A stretch of 42,281 bases of DNA from an uncultured Bacilli bacterium (GCA_934101685.1 CAKORZ010000003.1:1-42281), one strand, 5' to 3'. Positions 1 through 8,020 are shown, counted from the first letter of the stretch. A program made the numbers and translations. The notes: generated by a model not told the origin, from the sequence alone.

Positions 1-111
1 TAATGAATATAAGATTTTTACTCTAGTATTATCTCCTAGTATTTTAAAAAGATCTGCTATTTCATTAAGAGTTTCTTCTGCTGGCAAGTTAAACATTTTA
101 CTTTCTTCCAT
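1..111 (-). CDS. ArsR/SmtB-family transcriptional repressor, N-terminal part (runs off the left edge)
   Basis: Only the first 37 codons lie in the window; the gene continues past base 1. The visible protein includes the stretch ADLFKILGDNTRVKILYSL, which matches the first helices of the ArsR/SmtB winged-helix fold (L-x-D-x-T-R-x-x-I-L). A strong ribosome binding site, AAGGAGGAAC, precedes the ATG at 109-111. The family represses its own operon and releases DNA on binding metal ions or other effectors. The sensing residues lie outside the window, so the effector cannot be named. A 16-bp palindrome just upstream is its likely operator. Confidence 0.8.
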   Translation of the reverse strand, partial: MEESKMFNLPAEETLNEIADLFKILGDNTRVKILYSL

Positions 112-149
112 CTTTGTTCCTCCTTAGTACAAATAAAGATTATCATAAT

Positions 150-165
150 TTGAATATATATTCAA
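150..165. promoter_or_regulatory. palindromic operator for the ArsR-type repressor
   Basis: TTGAATATATATTCAA is a perfect 16-bp palindrome 39 bp upstream of the repressor start. A further TTCAAAT half-site follows at about 167-174. The TGAA-n-TTCA form is typical of SmtB/CzrA/CadC operators. Autoregulation is inferred from form and position. Confidence 0.6.
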
Positions 166-197
166 GTGTTCAAATGTGATTATTGCATTTTTGTTCA

Positions 198-1040
198 TTA
201 ATTATGGCAAAGGGTTTTTTCACATATTTTTATAATATTTTCTACGCTTTCAATTACATCATCATATGCTATTTTATATGCATAGTTATTATTTTTTGAA
301 AAATTAATCCATTTATTATTCAAAATTTTACTATTTTTTATTGTTTCAAATTCTTCTATAATATTACCTTTAAAATTTCTTTGTTTGAAAGTGTTTGCTA
401 TTGCTCTTGCTAAATGTTTTTCATTTAATTCATTCAAATGCAAACTACATATTAGATATATATCAAAGTAATCCTTCATTCTACTATTGGCTTCAGATTT
501 ACTTAAAATACTTTCTATTTTTTCAGCTATTATAGTTTCTTTATTATATGCCAATATTTTTATGGCTTTGTTTTCTAAAATGCAATTGTATGTATATTCT
601 ATTTCTTTTGGAGTTATAACATCTCCTGTAGCTATGTCAACATGAAAGTTTTCTTTTATTTTTCCTACATGTACTTCTAAAAAAACTTTATAGCCCTCAT
701 ATTCATCATTTTCTTTTATTTTTTCTATTTTATTAAGTGATATTTTAGCATCATCACCTATATCAATATTTATAATCGTTTCGATGGCTTTTGTTATATT
801 ATCTTCATCAAGTTTCATATTTTTTATTGCTGTATCTATATCTAATGTACTTCTTTTTTGTACACCAATAAAACTACTTAGATAAAATCCTCCTTTTAAT
901 ATAAAATTATCTCTGTATTTACTAACAGCAAGTCTTTCTATAAATCTATCATACATGTATACTCTTAGTATAATGTTAAAATCAACATTTATAATTTTTG
1001 AAAGATTTCTGATTTTATCTTTTAGTTGCATTTCTTTCAT
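198..1040 (-). CDS. AbiEii/AbiGii-family nucleotidyltransferase toxin
   Basis: This 280-residue protein is the toxin half of a type IV (AbiE) toxin-antitoxin or abortive-infection pair. Members of the family are nucleotidyltransferase-fold enzymes thought to modify an RNA target such as tRNA and stop growth. The fold's signature is visible: a Gly-Gly pair (residues 50-51), then R63-S-T-L-D67-I-D69 carrying the metal-binding acidic pair. Further on, AEKIESIL and R-M-K-D-Y-F-D-I-Y match the conserved C-terminal helix. The ATG overlaps the antitoxin stop by 4 bp (ATGA) and has GGAG eight bases upstream, so the two genes are translationally coupled with the antitoxin first. The family is well known; the RNA target here is not visible. 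Confidence 0.9.
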   Translation of the reverse strand: MKEMQLKDKIRNLSKIINVDFNIILRVYMYDRFIERLAVSKYRDNFILKGGFYLSSFIGVQKRSTLDIDTAIKNMKLDEDNITKAIETIINIDIGDDAKISLNKIEKIKENDEYEGYKVFLEVHVGKIKENFHVDIATGDVITPKEIEYTYNCILENKAIKILAYNKETIIAEKIESILSKSEANSRMKDYFDIYLICSLHLNELNEKHLARAIANTFKQRNFKGNIIEEFETIKNSKILNNKWINFSKNNNYAYKIAYDDVIESVENIIKICEKTLCHN

Positions 1041-1759
1041 ATTAACATCTCCACAAAACTTACTACTTTTCCTTTTATTTTCATCTTATCAGCATATTCA
1101 AAAAGTTTATTTAAATCTTTATCATTGCTGTTTAAATAAGTTCTTATTGAGTATTTAACACTATCAAAATTCATTCGATTTTTAGATTTAATAATGTCAC
1201 ATATGCATCTTTCCTTATCATATGCTTTTACTTTGTTTCCAAATGGAGTTTCAACATATGTAATACCTAATTCATAAATAGATGAATCAACATAAAAAAT
1301 ATTGTTATTTTTATTTAATTTACTAACATGATATTCTTTTGGTATAGTAATTGAATATTTATATGGAATCTCTTCTGTTAAGCCATGAAAGTACAAAGCA
1401 TTCATATGAGAAAATATTATTTTTTTGTATTTTTGTTGTAACACATAGTAACTGTCTTCTATTTTATCATTAAGTATGTATATCCCCTTTTCCACTTTTT
1501 CTATTATCTTTTCTTTTTCTAATATAGATAAATAATTTCTACTTATATTTAAAGGTTTTAACATTTTTGCCATTATATACCCTTTGTTAAGTTTCATTAT
1601 TTCTATTATTAAATTTTTGTAAGATTCCATAATTTTATTTTTTAAACTCATATTTTTTATTATATTATTCGCTAAATATTCAGTTTGTTCCTCATTTATT
1701 TGATTTTCACTGTTTTCATATAACTTTATATATTCTTTTATATATTTTTCATTATACAT
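1037..1759 (-). CDS. AbiEi-type antitoxin / transcriptional regulator
   Basis: A 240-residue partner of the AbiEii toxin. The region around residues 55-100 looks like a winged helix that binds DNA. It is followed by SHMNALYFHGLTEEIP, the stretch that identifies AbiEi antitoxins. The open frame reaches further upstream, but GGAGG sits seven bases before the ATG at 1757-1759, so I start there. AbiEi proteins bind inverted repeats in their own promoter and repress the operon, and they neutralise the toxin indirectly. The promoter directly upstream (1797-1825) fits this autoregulation. Confidence 0.87.
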   Translation of the reverse strand: MYNEKYIKEYIKLYENSENQINEEQTEYLANNIIKNMSLKNKIMESYKNLIIEIMKLNKGYIMAKMLKPLNISRNYLSILEKEKIIEKVEKGIYILNDKIEDSYYVLQQKYKKIIFSHMNALYFHGLTEEIPYKYSITIPKEYHVSKLNKNNNIFYVDSSIYELGITYVETPFGNKVKAYDKERCICDIIKSKNRMNFDSVKYSIRTYLNSNDKDLNKLFEYADKMKIKGKVVSFVEMLI

Positions 1760-1796
1760 TTTGCAATCCTCCATTAGCATTAACATTTGCACTTAT

Positions 1797-1825
1797 ATTT
1801 TATATAATATCAGTGTGTTTGTCAA
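1797..1825 (-). promoter_or_regulatory. sigma-A-type promoter of the AbiE operon
   Basis: On the minus strand TTGACA (1820-1825) and TAAAAT (1797-1802) are separated by exactly 17 bases. The start codon lies about 40 bases downstream. This is the only near-consensus promoter in the gap before the antitoxin gene. Confidence 0.75.
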
Positions 1826-1846
1826 TGCGCAAAATTTTTAATGTAT

Positions 1847-1908
1847 AAAAAAAGCAATATCATGTCTTAATATAGTTTTTACAACTATAATAAAAATGTT
1901 GATATTGC
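1847..1908 (-). terminator. terminator of the radical-SAM peptide operon; member of a hairpin family
   Basis: On the minus strand a perfect 9-bp outer stem (GCAATATCA with TGATATTGC) encloses an inner ATAGTT/AACTAT stem and is followed by seven T residues. It lies just after the Hint-protein gene. The layout is closely similar to the element at 13853-13918. Confidence 0.8.
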
Positions 1909-1929
1909 ATTTTACTAATTATTTTATAT

Positions 1930-2877
1930 TTATTTTGATTCCTTATATTCTTTCAAGAAGCAAGTTGCATAATATTTTATATCATCTTCACTGCATAATC
2001 CTTTAGCAATAGATATTTTAAATAGATCCATGTTAAATAATTTGAATTCTTCTTCATTAACATATTCTTTCCAATCTTCATATTTAAATAATCCATATTT
2101 TTTAATATCTTCATTTTTCTTATTTTCATCATATTTCAAGTTAGAAGCAAATTCAAATATATTAAACATTCCATCTAGTGCATCAGATACACATAGTAAA
2201 GAGTTAGCAACATGGTTTACATATTTAGCAGATAATATAGAATAGCAATCAGAAGTTTTCATGCTACATTTGTAATCCACTAATTTAACTTTACATATTT
2301 CATATTTACTATTAACTAAATTTACCTTAATGAAAGTATGCCCAACATACTCTCTAACATTGTCTTGTCCTATAATAACATACTTATTTAAATTAACATC
2401 GAAGAATCCATGATGATCAAATACTTCAATAGATGAATTATCATCAAACTTTAATGTAGTAGTAGCATAATTTCCTGTCTTAGTATGTCTTACAAAGCAT
2501 TTTGTAGCAGAAGATAATTTTCCCGTATCATGATCTACAACTAATATTTCATCATCTTCTTTTATGTCTTCAATTTTTTTCTTCGTTCCATCTTTTAAAC
2601 TAATTAAAGTTCCTTTAGCAAAACAACCATCTGAATATGAGCCATCTGAATATTCAGAATAATCGTCATAATTAGTATAGTCATCGTAATTAGTATAATT
2701 ATCATAATTGTCATAGTTTGAGTAATCATCATAATTATCATAATTTGAATAGTCATCATAGTTTGAATAATTAAATGCATTTAATATCATTCCATTAGGA
2801 GTGGCTACCTTTTTACTTTGATTAAAGTAAATTAATAATAGTTCCTCTAATGTGAATCTGTTCAAATCTAAAGTCAT
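1930..2877 (-). CDS. putative RiPP precursor: leader, Tyr-X-Asn/Asp triplet array, Hint self-processing domain
   Basis: I do not know a named family for this architecture. Residues are numbered from the upstream ATG at 2883; the ATG at 2877 is better spaced from AAGGAG (8 bases, against 2) and is my chosen start. Residues 3-38 resemble a leader peptide with an amphipathic segment (TLEELLL); there is no signal peptide. Residues 39-80 are fourteen uninterrupted triplets of the form Y-[S/D/T]-[N/D/E], followed by GS and one more YSD. At G86-C87 a Hint domain begins with CFAKGTLISLKDG. It has a block-B-like segment near 152-162 (EVFDHHGFF) and a block-F-like segment near 219-231 (AKYVNHVANSLLC). 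About 85 residues of unknown helical sequence follow. The gene overlaps or abuts the upstream radical SAM gene, so it is the last gene of that operon. Modification of the tyrosines and self-cleavage at G86/C87 are inferences. Confidence 0.75.
   Translation of the reverse strand: MTLDLNRFTLEELLLIYFNQSKKVATPNGMILNAFNYSNYDDYSNYDNYDDYSNYDNYDNYTNYDDYTNYDDYSEYSDGSYSDGCFAKGTLISLKDGTKKKIEDIKEDDEILVVDHDTGKLSSATKCFVRHTKTGNYATTTLKFDDNSSIEVFDHHGFFDVNLNKYVIIGQDNVREYVGHTFIKVNLVNSKYEICKVKLVDYKCSMKTSDCYSILSAKYVNHVANSLLCVSDALDGMFNIFEFASNLKYDENKKNEDIKKYGLFKYEDWKEYVNEEEFKLFNMDLFKISIAKGLCSEDDIKYYATCFLKEYKESK
2629..2769 (-). repeat. nine-base tandem repeat encoding the Tyr-X-Asn/Asp triplet array
   Basis: The coding DNA for residues 39-85 is a degenerate tandem array of TAT-NNT-RAT codon triplets, giving a 9-bp period with higher-order 18- and 27-bp similarity. 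The purely codon-level period of three amino acids, with Tyr always first, argues for selection on the peptide and not random slippage alone. Copy number is likely to vary between strains. Confidence 0.85.
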
Positions 2878-2879
2878 AA

Positions 2880-3857
2880 TCATATCTCCTTTCTATTAGC
2901 TAAACAGCCACCATAACACTTGCTTGGAAACAATTTACATTGTTTACATTTTTCATTTATAGGTTTCTTTGAAATAATATTATCATATTTTTCTATATAA
3001 TACTCCCTTAAATCAGAAATATTTTTAAAATCACTTATATTAACTTTAGAAATGTCAGACATTCCAAAGCATCTTATTGCAGTTAAATTAGGCAAAATAT
3101 CAATTACTGGTTGGCATACGCTTTGCTCTAAAGGAATAAGCATTCTTGTATGTGTGCATAAACCCATTAATTCCATATCCTGTAATTCCTGTTCACTCCA
3201 TATACAAGGTGCAGGTAAGTTACAATCAAATTTAAATGCTATTCCTCTCACTAGCAATGATTTAGTTATTTCTAAAACTTTATTTTTTAAGCTTAAGAAA
3301 TGCTCTAATCCTGTTTTTTCTGTTCCATAAGCAGGAACTACAATTGATAATCTAACTTGATTAACATTGTACTTTTCTGCTATATCAATAAAGAAAGAAT
3401 AATCTATATTTGCATATATATTAAGTCCTATTGTTAATCTATTTTTCTTATTATACTTATTAACAAGTAAATCTATTGCCTCTACCGTTTTTTCAAAGTT
3501 TGCTTGTCCTACATCATTTGGAGAATTAACGTTTATAAGTACCCCCACTTTTTCATTTGCTATATAGTCTATATGTTCTTTTATTAATACTCCATTTGTA
3601 AATACTGTTACTCTTTTAACATCATCTCTATTAATAAGGTAATTTATAAAAGTATCAAACTCAGGATGAAGTAATGGTTCACCACCAATTATTCCAACTT
3701 GACCTACTTTTCCACCATCATTCTTAGTTAATATAAAATCAACTGCTTTTTTAAAGTTTTCAAATGACATGTTGTTTTTCTTTACATTAACGAATTCTGA
3801 AGCGAAACAATAAGGACATTTTTGATTGCAATTTTCATTAATCATTATGTTTGACAT
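2880..3857 (-). CDS. radical SAM protein with C-terminal auxiliary-cluster cysteines (peptide maturase candidate)
   Basis: A 325-residue radical SAM enzyme. C10-x3-C14-x2-C17 binds the SAM-coordinating 4Fe-4S cluster, and IGGEPLL (57-63) is the conserved SAM-contact region. Extra cysteines near the end (C304, C307, C314, C318, plus C212, C218, C234, C248 and C263) suggest a SPASM/twitch-type domain with auxiliary clusters, as in RiPP maturases. AAGGAGG lies seven bases before the ATG. The gene begins inside the last 20 bases of the upstream radical SAM gene and ends at the start of the repeat-Hint gene, so all three are translationally coupled. The substrate is inferred to be the Tyr-triplet peptide. 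Which of the two maturases does which step cannot be read from the sequence. Confidence 0.85.
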   Translation of the reverse strand: MSNIMINENCNQKCPYCFASEFVNVKKNNMSFENFKKAVDFILTKNDGGKVGQVGIIGGEPLLHPEFDTFINYLINRDDVKRVTVFTNGVLIKEHIDYIANEKVGVLINVNSPNDVGQANFEKTVEAIDLLVNKYNKKNRLTIGLNIYANIDYSFFIDIAEKYNVNQVRLSIVVPAYGTEKTGLEHFLSLKNKVLEITKSLLVRGIAFKFDCNLPAPCIWSEQELQDMELMGLCTHTRMLIPLEQSVCQPVIDILPNLTAIRCFGMSDISKVNISDFKNISDLREYYIEKYDNIISKKPINEKCKQCKLFPSKCYGGCLANRKEI

Positions 3858-4956
3858 AATTTGTCCTCCTTATCATTTCTAGAACTTCAATATTCTTTAT
3901 ATTATCATAATTTTCATTTATATATTTTCTTATATAAGGGATCATTTCTTTATATACATTGCACATAAAACCAGAAGGTTTGCTAACGTCTCCTCCTAAT
4001 AAGGAATCGTTGTTACAGCCTCCTTGACAAAATGAATAATAATCGCATTTTTCATAACAATTATTTCTTCTTGTAATAGCTTGTTTTAATAAGTTAACAA
4101 AATTTTCACTAGTGAATGCATCTTTCAATTCATTAATATCTTTTATATTTCCTAGACAATAATCTTCAGTATAACTTCTACCACAAGGATACATATAGCC
4201 ATCATGATTAATAGATACCCATTTAGATAAGCATCCACATTGGCTACATTCATGTCCTTTGTTAGTTATAGCTATTAGTACTAAATTAAATATTGGATCA
4301 AATGTATTTAATGGTTTTTCATCATTTATCCATTTAACAAATAAAGGTTTAAGCATATCTGTATATTCTTTATAATCTATTAAATATTCTTCAAATTCTT
4401 TAGCACTTCCACTTTTAAAAACTGGATTCATTTTTAAATGCACTTTATTCTTCTTTGCAAAATCGTAATATTCACCTATTTTATCTATATTAGCCTTTGT
4501 TATAACTCCTAAAAGATTCACTTTATAGCCTTTAGATTTTAATCTAAGAACATTATCTGTTACTTCCTTAGTTTTATCTCTTAAATCATTTAAAGAACCT
4601 GGCCCATCAAAAGATACTGCAGGCATAATACCATTTTTTTCAAACAAGTCGCAAAACTTTTCATTTAAGAAGAAGCCATTTGTTTGAACTCCCATTCTTA
4701 AATCCAGTCCATCCCTTTTATATTTATTAACTATATCCATTGCTTTTTCAAAAAAATCATATCCCATTAATAAAGGCTCTCCACCATGGAATATTAATTC
4801 AACTGAATTATAACAAGAAAAAGATTTTTTAACTATTTCTTCAAATAGTTCTATTGACATTTTTCCATGTTCATAATGTGTATCTGCATGATAACAATAT
4901 TTACATCTAAAATTACATTCAGAAGTAGGTTTTAATATAATAGTTATTTTTTTCAC
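3838..4956 (-). CDS. radical SAM/SPASM peptide maturase
   Basis: This 372-residue protein is the first gene of the three-gene locus. C14-x3-C18-x2-C21 is the radical SAM cluster motif, and HGGEPLL (57-63) follows. A SPASM domain is well defined: C258, C267, then C300-x3-C304-x5-C310-x3-C314 and C332. It resembles the anaerobic sulfatase-maturase/RiPP-maturase branch (FHGGEPL, SFDGPG). The start is GTG at 4954-4956, preceded by a weak GGTGG site. No earlier in-frame start is convincing. The enzyme should cleave SAM to a 5'-deoxyadenosyl radical and oxidatively cross-link or otherwise modify a peptide. No exporter or dedicated peptidase is encoded nearby. Confidence 0.88.
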   Translation of the reverse strand: MKKITIILKPTSECNFRCKYCYHADTHYEHGKMSIELFEEIVKKSFSCYNSVELIFHGGEPLLMGYDFFEKAMDIVNKYKRDGLDLRMGVQTNGFFLNEKFCDLFEKNGIMPAVSFDGPGSLNDLRDKTKEVTDNVLRLKSKGYKVNLLGVITKANIDKIGEYYDFAKKNKVHLKMNPVFKSGSAKEFEEYLIDYKEYTDMLKPLFVKWINDEKPLNTFDPIFNLVLIAITNKGHECSQCGCLSKWVSINHDGYMYPCGRSYTEDYCLGNIKDINELKDAFTSENFVNLLKQAITRRNNCYEKCDYYSFCQGGCNNDSLLGGDVSKPSGFMCNVYKEMIPYIRKYINENYDNIKNIEVLEMIRRTNYVKHND

Positions 4957-5161
4957 TCACTAACACCACCAATAATAAGATTTATTTATAAGAAAATGAT
5001 AACATTTATAACACAATAAATCTATTATTTTTTTGCTTTAATATTTTAAATATAAATTACGCTTTTTCTAATATTAATCCCTTTGTATGCAAATCGTCAC
5101 ATTCATATATAACTGCTGATTCAATCTTTTTTATAACTTTACATTATTTTAGTAAAATATA

Positions 5162-6316
5162 TTACAATTCTTTTAATAACATTAGTTCTGTTGAATCTTT
5201 TATATAAAGGTTCAATAAAATACGTACATACTTTGTTAAATTTTCATTTAAAGTATCTATTATCAATTCATCAGTAACATATTCATAGACATTTTCATTT
5301 TTGTTATATTCATAAAATTCACACAATTTTTCTATACACTTTTTACTTTCTTTATCAAAATTTCCATGTGCTATATCTGATCTTAACTGATATGAAAGTT
5401 TCAATTCTTTTTCTATATTTTTCAAATCAATTTTTTTATTATCTCTATATAAAACATATTTCATTTTTCTAATATATTGTTTTGAGACAGAGTCTTCTAT
5501 ATTGTAAATTGTTCTATCAGGATTATGTGTTAATAGTAATTCAATCAATCCTATTATTCCAATTAAATACATTTTTGGACTACTAATTCTTATACCCACA
5601 ATATTTTTAATAGTATCACATATAAAAGTGAATTTTTCATCTTCATATTTATTTCCAATTAAATTTATTAAATAATTGTATGTATTAAATTCTTCACTAA
5701 AATGATCAAAGTTTAGCTTTTTCTTACCAAAAAGGTCTTCCACTGTGTATTTCCCAAATATATATTTACTAATGCTACCATAATGCTTGTTTATATCCTC
5801 AAAAATATCATCATTTATTATAACATCTTCACTCATTTCATATTCTTCTGTAGTTATAAAAGAAAGAAAAAACAATAGTTTTTTTATCCTTTCATAATTA
5901 ACAATATTATTAATGTATGTTTTTTTGTGTTTTGGGTCTTTATATATGTAGTACCTATCTATATCACTAGAATTTAATATTTTGTTGCATCTTACTATAA
6001 CCCACATTTTAGCAAATGAATAATAGATATCTTCCTCTTTAGATAAATTGCTAATATATTTTTTTACTTCTTCATTGCTTTTGTTCTCATTACAAAAAAG
6101 TTTTAGTACATATTCAAGCGTCAATTTATTTCCTTTATAGCAAAAACTATTTTTCAAAAATTCATTCTTATAATCCAATTTTTTGAGTATTTTTTGTACA
6201 TATTCTATTTCTTCCTTTGTTCTCGGATTGTCAAAATACACACCACCGAAGAATTTTTTTGTACCGCCTTTTTTTATTGGATAAAAATATTTTGTAACTA
6301 TCATATTATACTTCAT
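5162..6316 (-). CDS. HEPN-motif protein (Apea-like C-terminal domain), putative RNase of a two-gene defence operon
   Basis: A 384-residue protein whose C-terminal third contains LRSDIAHGNF, an R312-x4-H317 motif in the context usual for HEPN/Apea-like nuclease domains (helix-R-x4-6-H). HEPN proteins are metal-independent RNases common in abortive infection and toxin systems. The first 200 residues are not recognisable; I see no membrane segment or nucleotide-binding motif. The ATG overlaps the stop of the preceding HEPN gene by 4 bp, so the two are co-translated and may form one complex. Identification rests on one short motif and the context. Confidence 0.6.
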   Translation of the reverse strand: MKYNMIVTKYFYPIKKGGTKKFFGGVYFDNPRTKEEIEYVQKILKKLDYKNEFLKNSFCYKGNKLTLEYVLKLFCNENKSNEEVKKYISNLSKEEDIYYSFAKMWVIVRCNKILNSSDIDRYYIYKDPKHKKTYINNIVNYERIKKLLFFLSFITTEEYEMSEDVIINDDIFEDINKHYGSISKYIFGKYTVEDLFGKKKLNFDHFSEEFNTYNYLINLIGNKYEDEKFTFICDTIKNIVGIRISSPKMYLIGIIGLIELLLTHNPDRTIYNIEDSVSKQYIRKMKYVLYRDNKKIDLKNIEKELKLSYQLRSDIAHGNFDKESKKCIEKLCEFYEYNKNENVYEYVTDELIIDTLNENLTKYVRILLNLYIKDSTELMLLKEL

Positions 6317-6768
6317 TTTATCTTTTCTAATACTCCATTAATAGCTCTAAATAACCCTACTTGATTATCTAAATCATATACATCTTTTAAGCCATGAAAT
6401 AAATTGTTTCTAATTTTATATATAAATAATAAGCATCCATAAGTGTTATTATTGTTATTTTCAATAAAATCAATTATTTCGCTCTTATATTCTTCTAACA
6501 AATGATGTGCATTTTCATCTTCTATATGGTAATCATAATAATCTTTCCATTTTTCTACATTTAAAGCTAATTTTCTGTCGTTAATAGCATCTTTTAATTT
6601 TCGGACACTTTCACAATCAAAAGAAATAGTTTTTATTTTTTCTTTTATTTGCGCTATTCCCAAATTATAATTAAAAAACTTTTTTTCAAGCATATTCCAC
6701 AAAACAGAAAATTTACCTATTTCTATTAATGTATCTTCACTAATTTGAATGTTTTTTACTAAAATCAT
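6313..6768 (-). CDS. small HEPN-motif protein, partner of the downstream Apea-like protein
   Basis: This 151-residue, mostly helical protein ends with KIRNNLFHGLKD, an R120-x4-H125 motif typical of HEPN RNases or HEPN-fold partners. AGGAGG with a short spacer precedes the ATG. It is the first gene of the pair and its stop overlaps the next start (ATGA). Because both proteins carry the motif, this is not an obvious HEPN/MNT toxin-antitoxin pair. A heteromeric HEPN nuclease, or an effector plus an inactive regulator, are both possible. Confidence 0.6.
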   Translation of the reverse strand: MILVKNIQISEDTLIEIGKFSVLWNMLEKKFFNYNLGIAQIKEKIKTISFDCESVRKLKDAINDRKLALNVEKWKDYYDYHIEDENAHHLLEEYKSEIIDFIENNNNNTYGCLLFIYKIRNNLFHGLKDVYDLDNQVGLFRAINGVLEKIK

Positions 6769-6862
6769 ATAATATTCCTCCTAAAAGTTAAAAATCATTT
6801 TCTATATTTAATCAAAATTCACCAATCGAATTAAAAATTATTAATTATATTATTAAGCTATT

Positions 6863-7828
6863 CTACATCAAACTATCTGACTTTCCCATATTGCATCTTT
6901 CACATAAGGTTTGAAGATTATCTAATGTTGTTTTGCCACCTTTTGCTAATGGAATTATGTGATCAACATGAAGATGCACTCCATCTTTACTACTTGCACC
7001 ACATATTCTACATCTGTAGTTATCCCTTTTTAGCACTTTAAATCTAAGTTCATCTGTTACCTTAGCTCTTTCTACTGCCTCTATTCTCTTATATATATCA
7101 TAACTTACTTTCTCTTCTTTAACATTATTTAATATATCTTCAAATTGTTTAAAAGTAAAAGTATCATTTTTTGATAAATGTACTCTATCTCCTTTTGACA
7201 CATATTTTATACATACATGAATTAAAATGTAATTATTATAATTTTCTATTCGCTCGTTCAGAAGTTTTTCTTCATACATATGATATTTTTTATATTTTAA
7301 ATTTAATTCTTTACATTTCTCTTCAGTAAAATATAAATTGTTTTTCAATATTTCAATATCATTATCATATTTATTAATTATTTGTTCGTTATACTTATAA
7401 TCATCATATAATTGCTGAAAATATTCTACATTTTCTCTTATTTTACACTCTAAATAGCCTTTTTCACTAACTTTGTAATAATCTCTTTTTATATTGTAAA
7501 TTTGTTCATAAAATAAATTGCTATCAATATTTTTTAAAATTGTTTCTTCGTTTAATTTATTTAGTTTATTTATTGTTTTACTATTATTTAATACATACTC
7601 TTTAGTCTTTTTATCAATATGCTTTTTTACAAATTTGAATATTAAAATTCCAATTAATATAAATGCAATTCCAATAATTGTCCATATAAACACCCATTTA
7701 TATGGAATAAGAATATTTTTAATAAACTTACTAATCAATTTCGCTATAAAAGAAATTAATACAATTACTCCTATACCCATTGCAAGAACTACTTTCCAAT
7801 CTATTTCATCATAATACTTTTTAGACAT
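6863..7828 (-). CDS. membrane-anchored HNH endonuclease
   Basis: A 321-residue protein with three parts. Residues 12-33 and 45-67 are two transmembrane helices. Residues 70-250 are charged and predicted coiled coil. Residues 262-321 form an HNH nuclease: C273-x2-C276, then H285-L-H-V-D-H290, an N in the LDNLQTLC segment, and C309-x2-C312. The paired CxxC motifs hold a structural zinc and the D-H pair is catalytic in the family. The start has GAAGGTG upstream. Membrane tethering suggests action on DNA entering the cell, but this is inferred. It stands alone between a HEPN operon and an ATPase gene, each with its own control region. Confidence 0.8.
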   Translation of the reverse strand: MSKKYYDEIDWKVVLAMGIGVIVLISFIAKLISKFIKNILIPYKWVFIWTIIGIAFILIGILIFKFVKKHIDKKTKEYVLNNSKTINKLNKLNEETILKNIDSNLFYEQIYNIKRDYYKVSEKGYLECKIRENVEYFQQLYDDYKYNEQIINKYDNDIEILKNNLYFTEEKCKELNLKYKKYHMYEEKLLNERIENYNNYILIHVCIKYVSKGDRVHLSKNDTFTFKQFEDILNNVKEEKVSYDIYKRIEAVERAKVTDELRFKVLKRDNYRCRICGASSKDGVHLHVDHIIPLAKGGKTTLDNLQTLCERCNMGKSDSLM

Positions 7829-8020
7829 AAAAACACCTTCAATCTTATTTTATTATAAAACGAATTATTTATTAACAATTCATTTTTATTTATATTTATT
7901 AAATGGAATGTCATTCTTTTTTTCTTTTGCTTCATCGTTTTTCTAATATTTTGATAAGTATTACGTCTCCAATATAAAATAATCTTTTATATATATTAGT
8001 TCATTATTATATAAATTTTT

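Noticed and set aside
2629..2769. CRISPR-like or satellite repeat
   Set aside because: The repeat is nine bases long, in frame and without spacers. It encodes a regular peptide inside a good gene, so it is a coding repeat.
5056..5142. Minus-strand frame reading VIKKIESAVIYECDDLHTKG
   Set aside because: Only about 29 codons, no start codon and no ribosome site. An open run of this length is not rare by chance, so a gene fragment is possible but unsupported.
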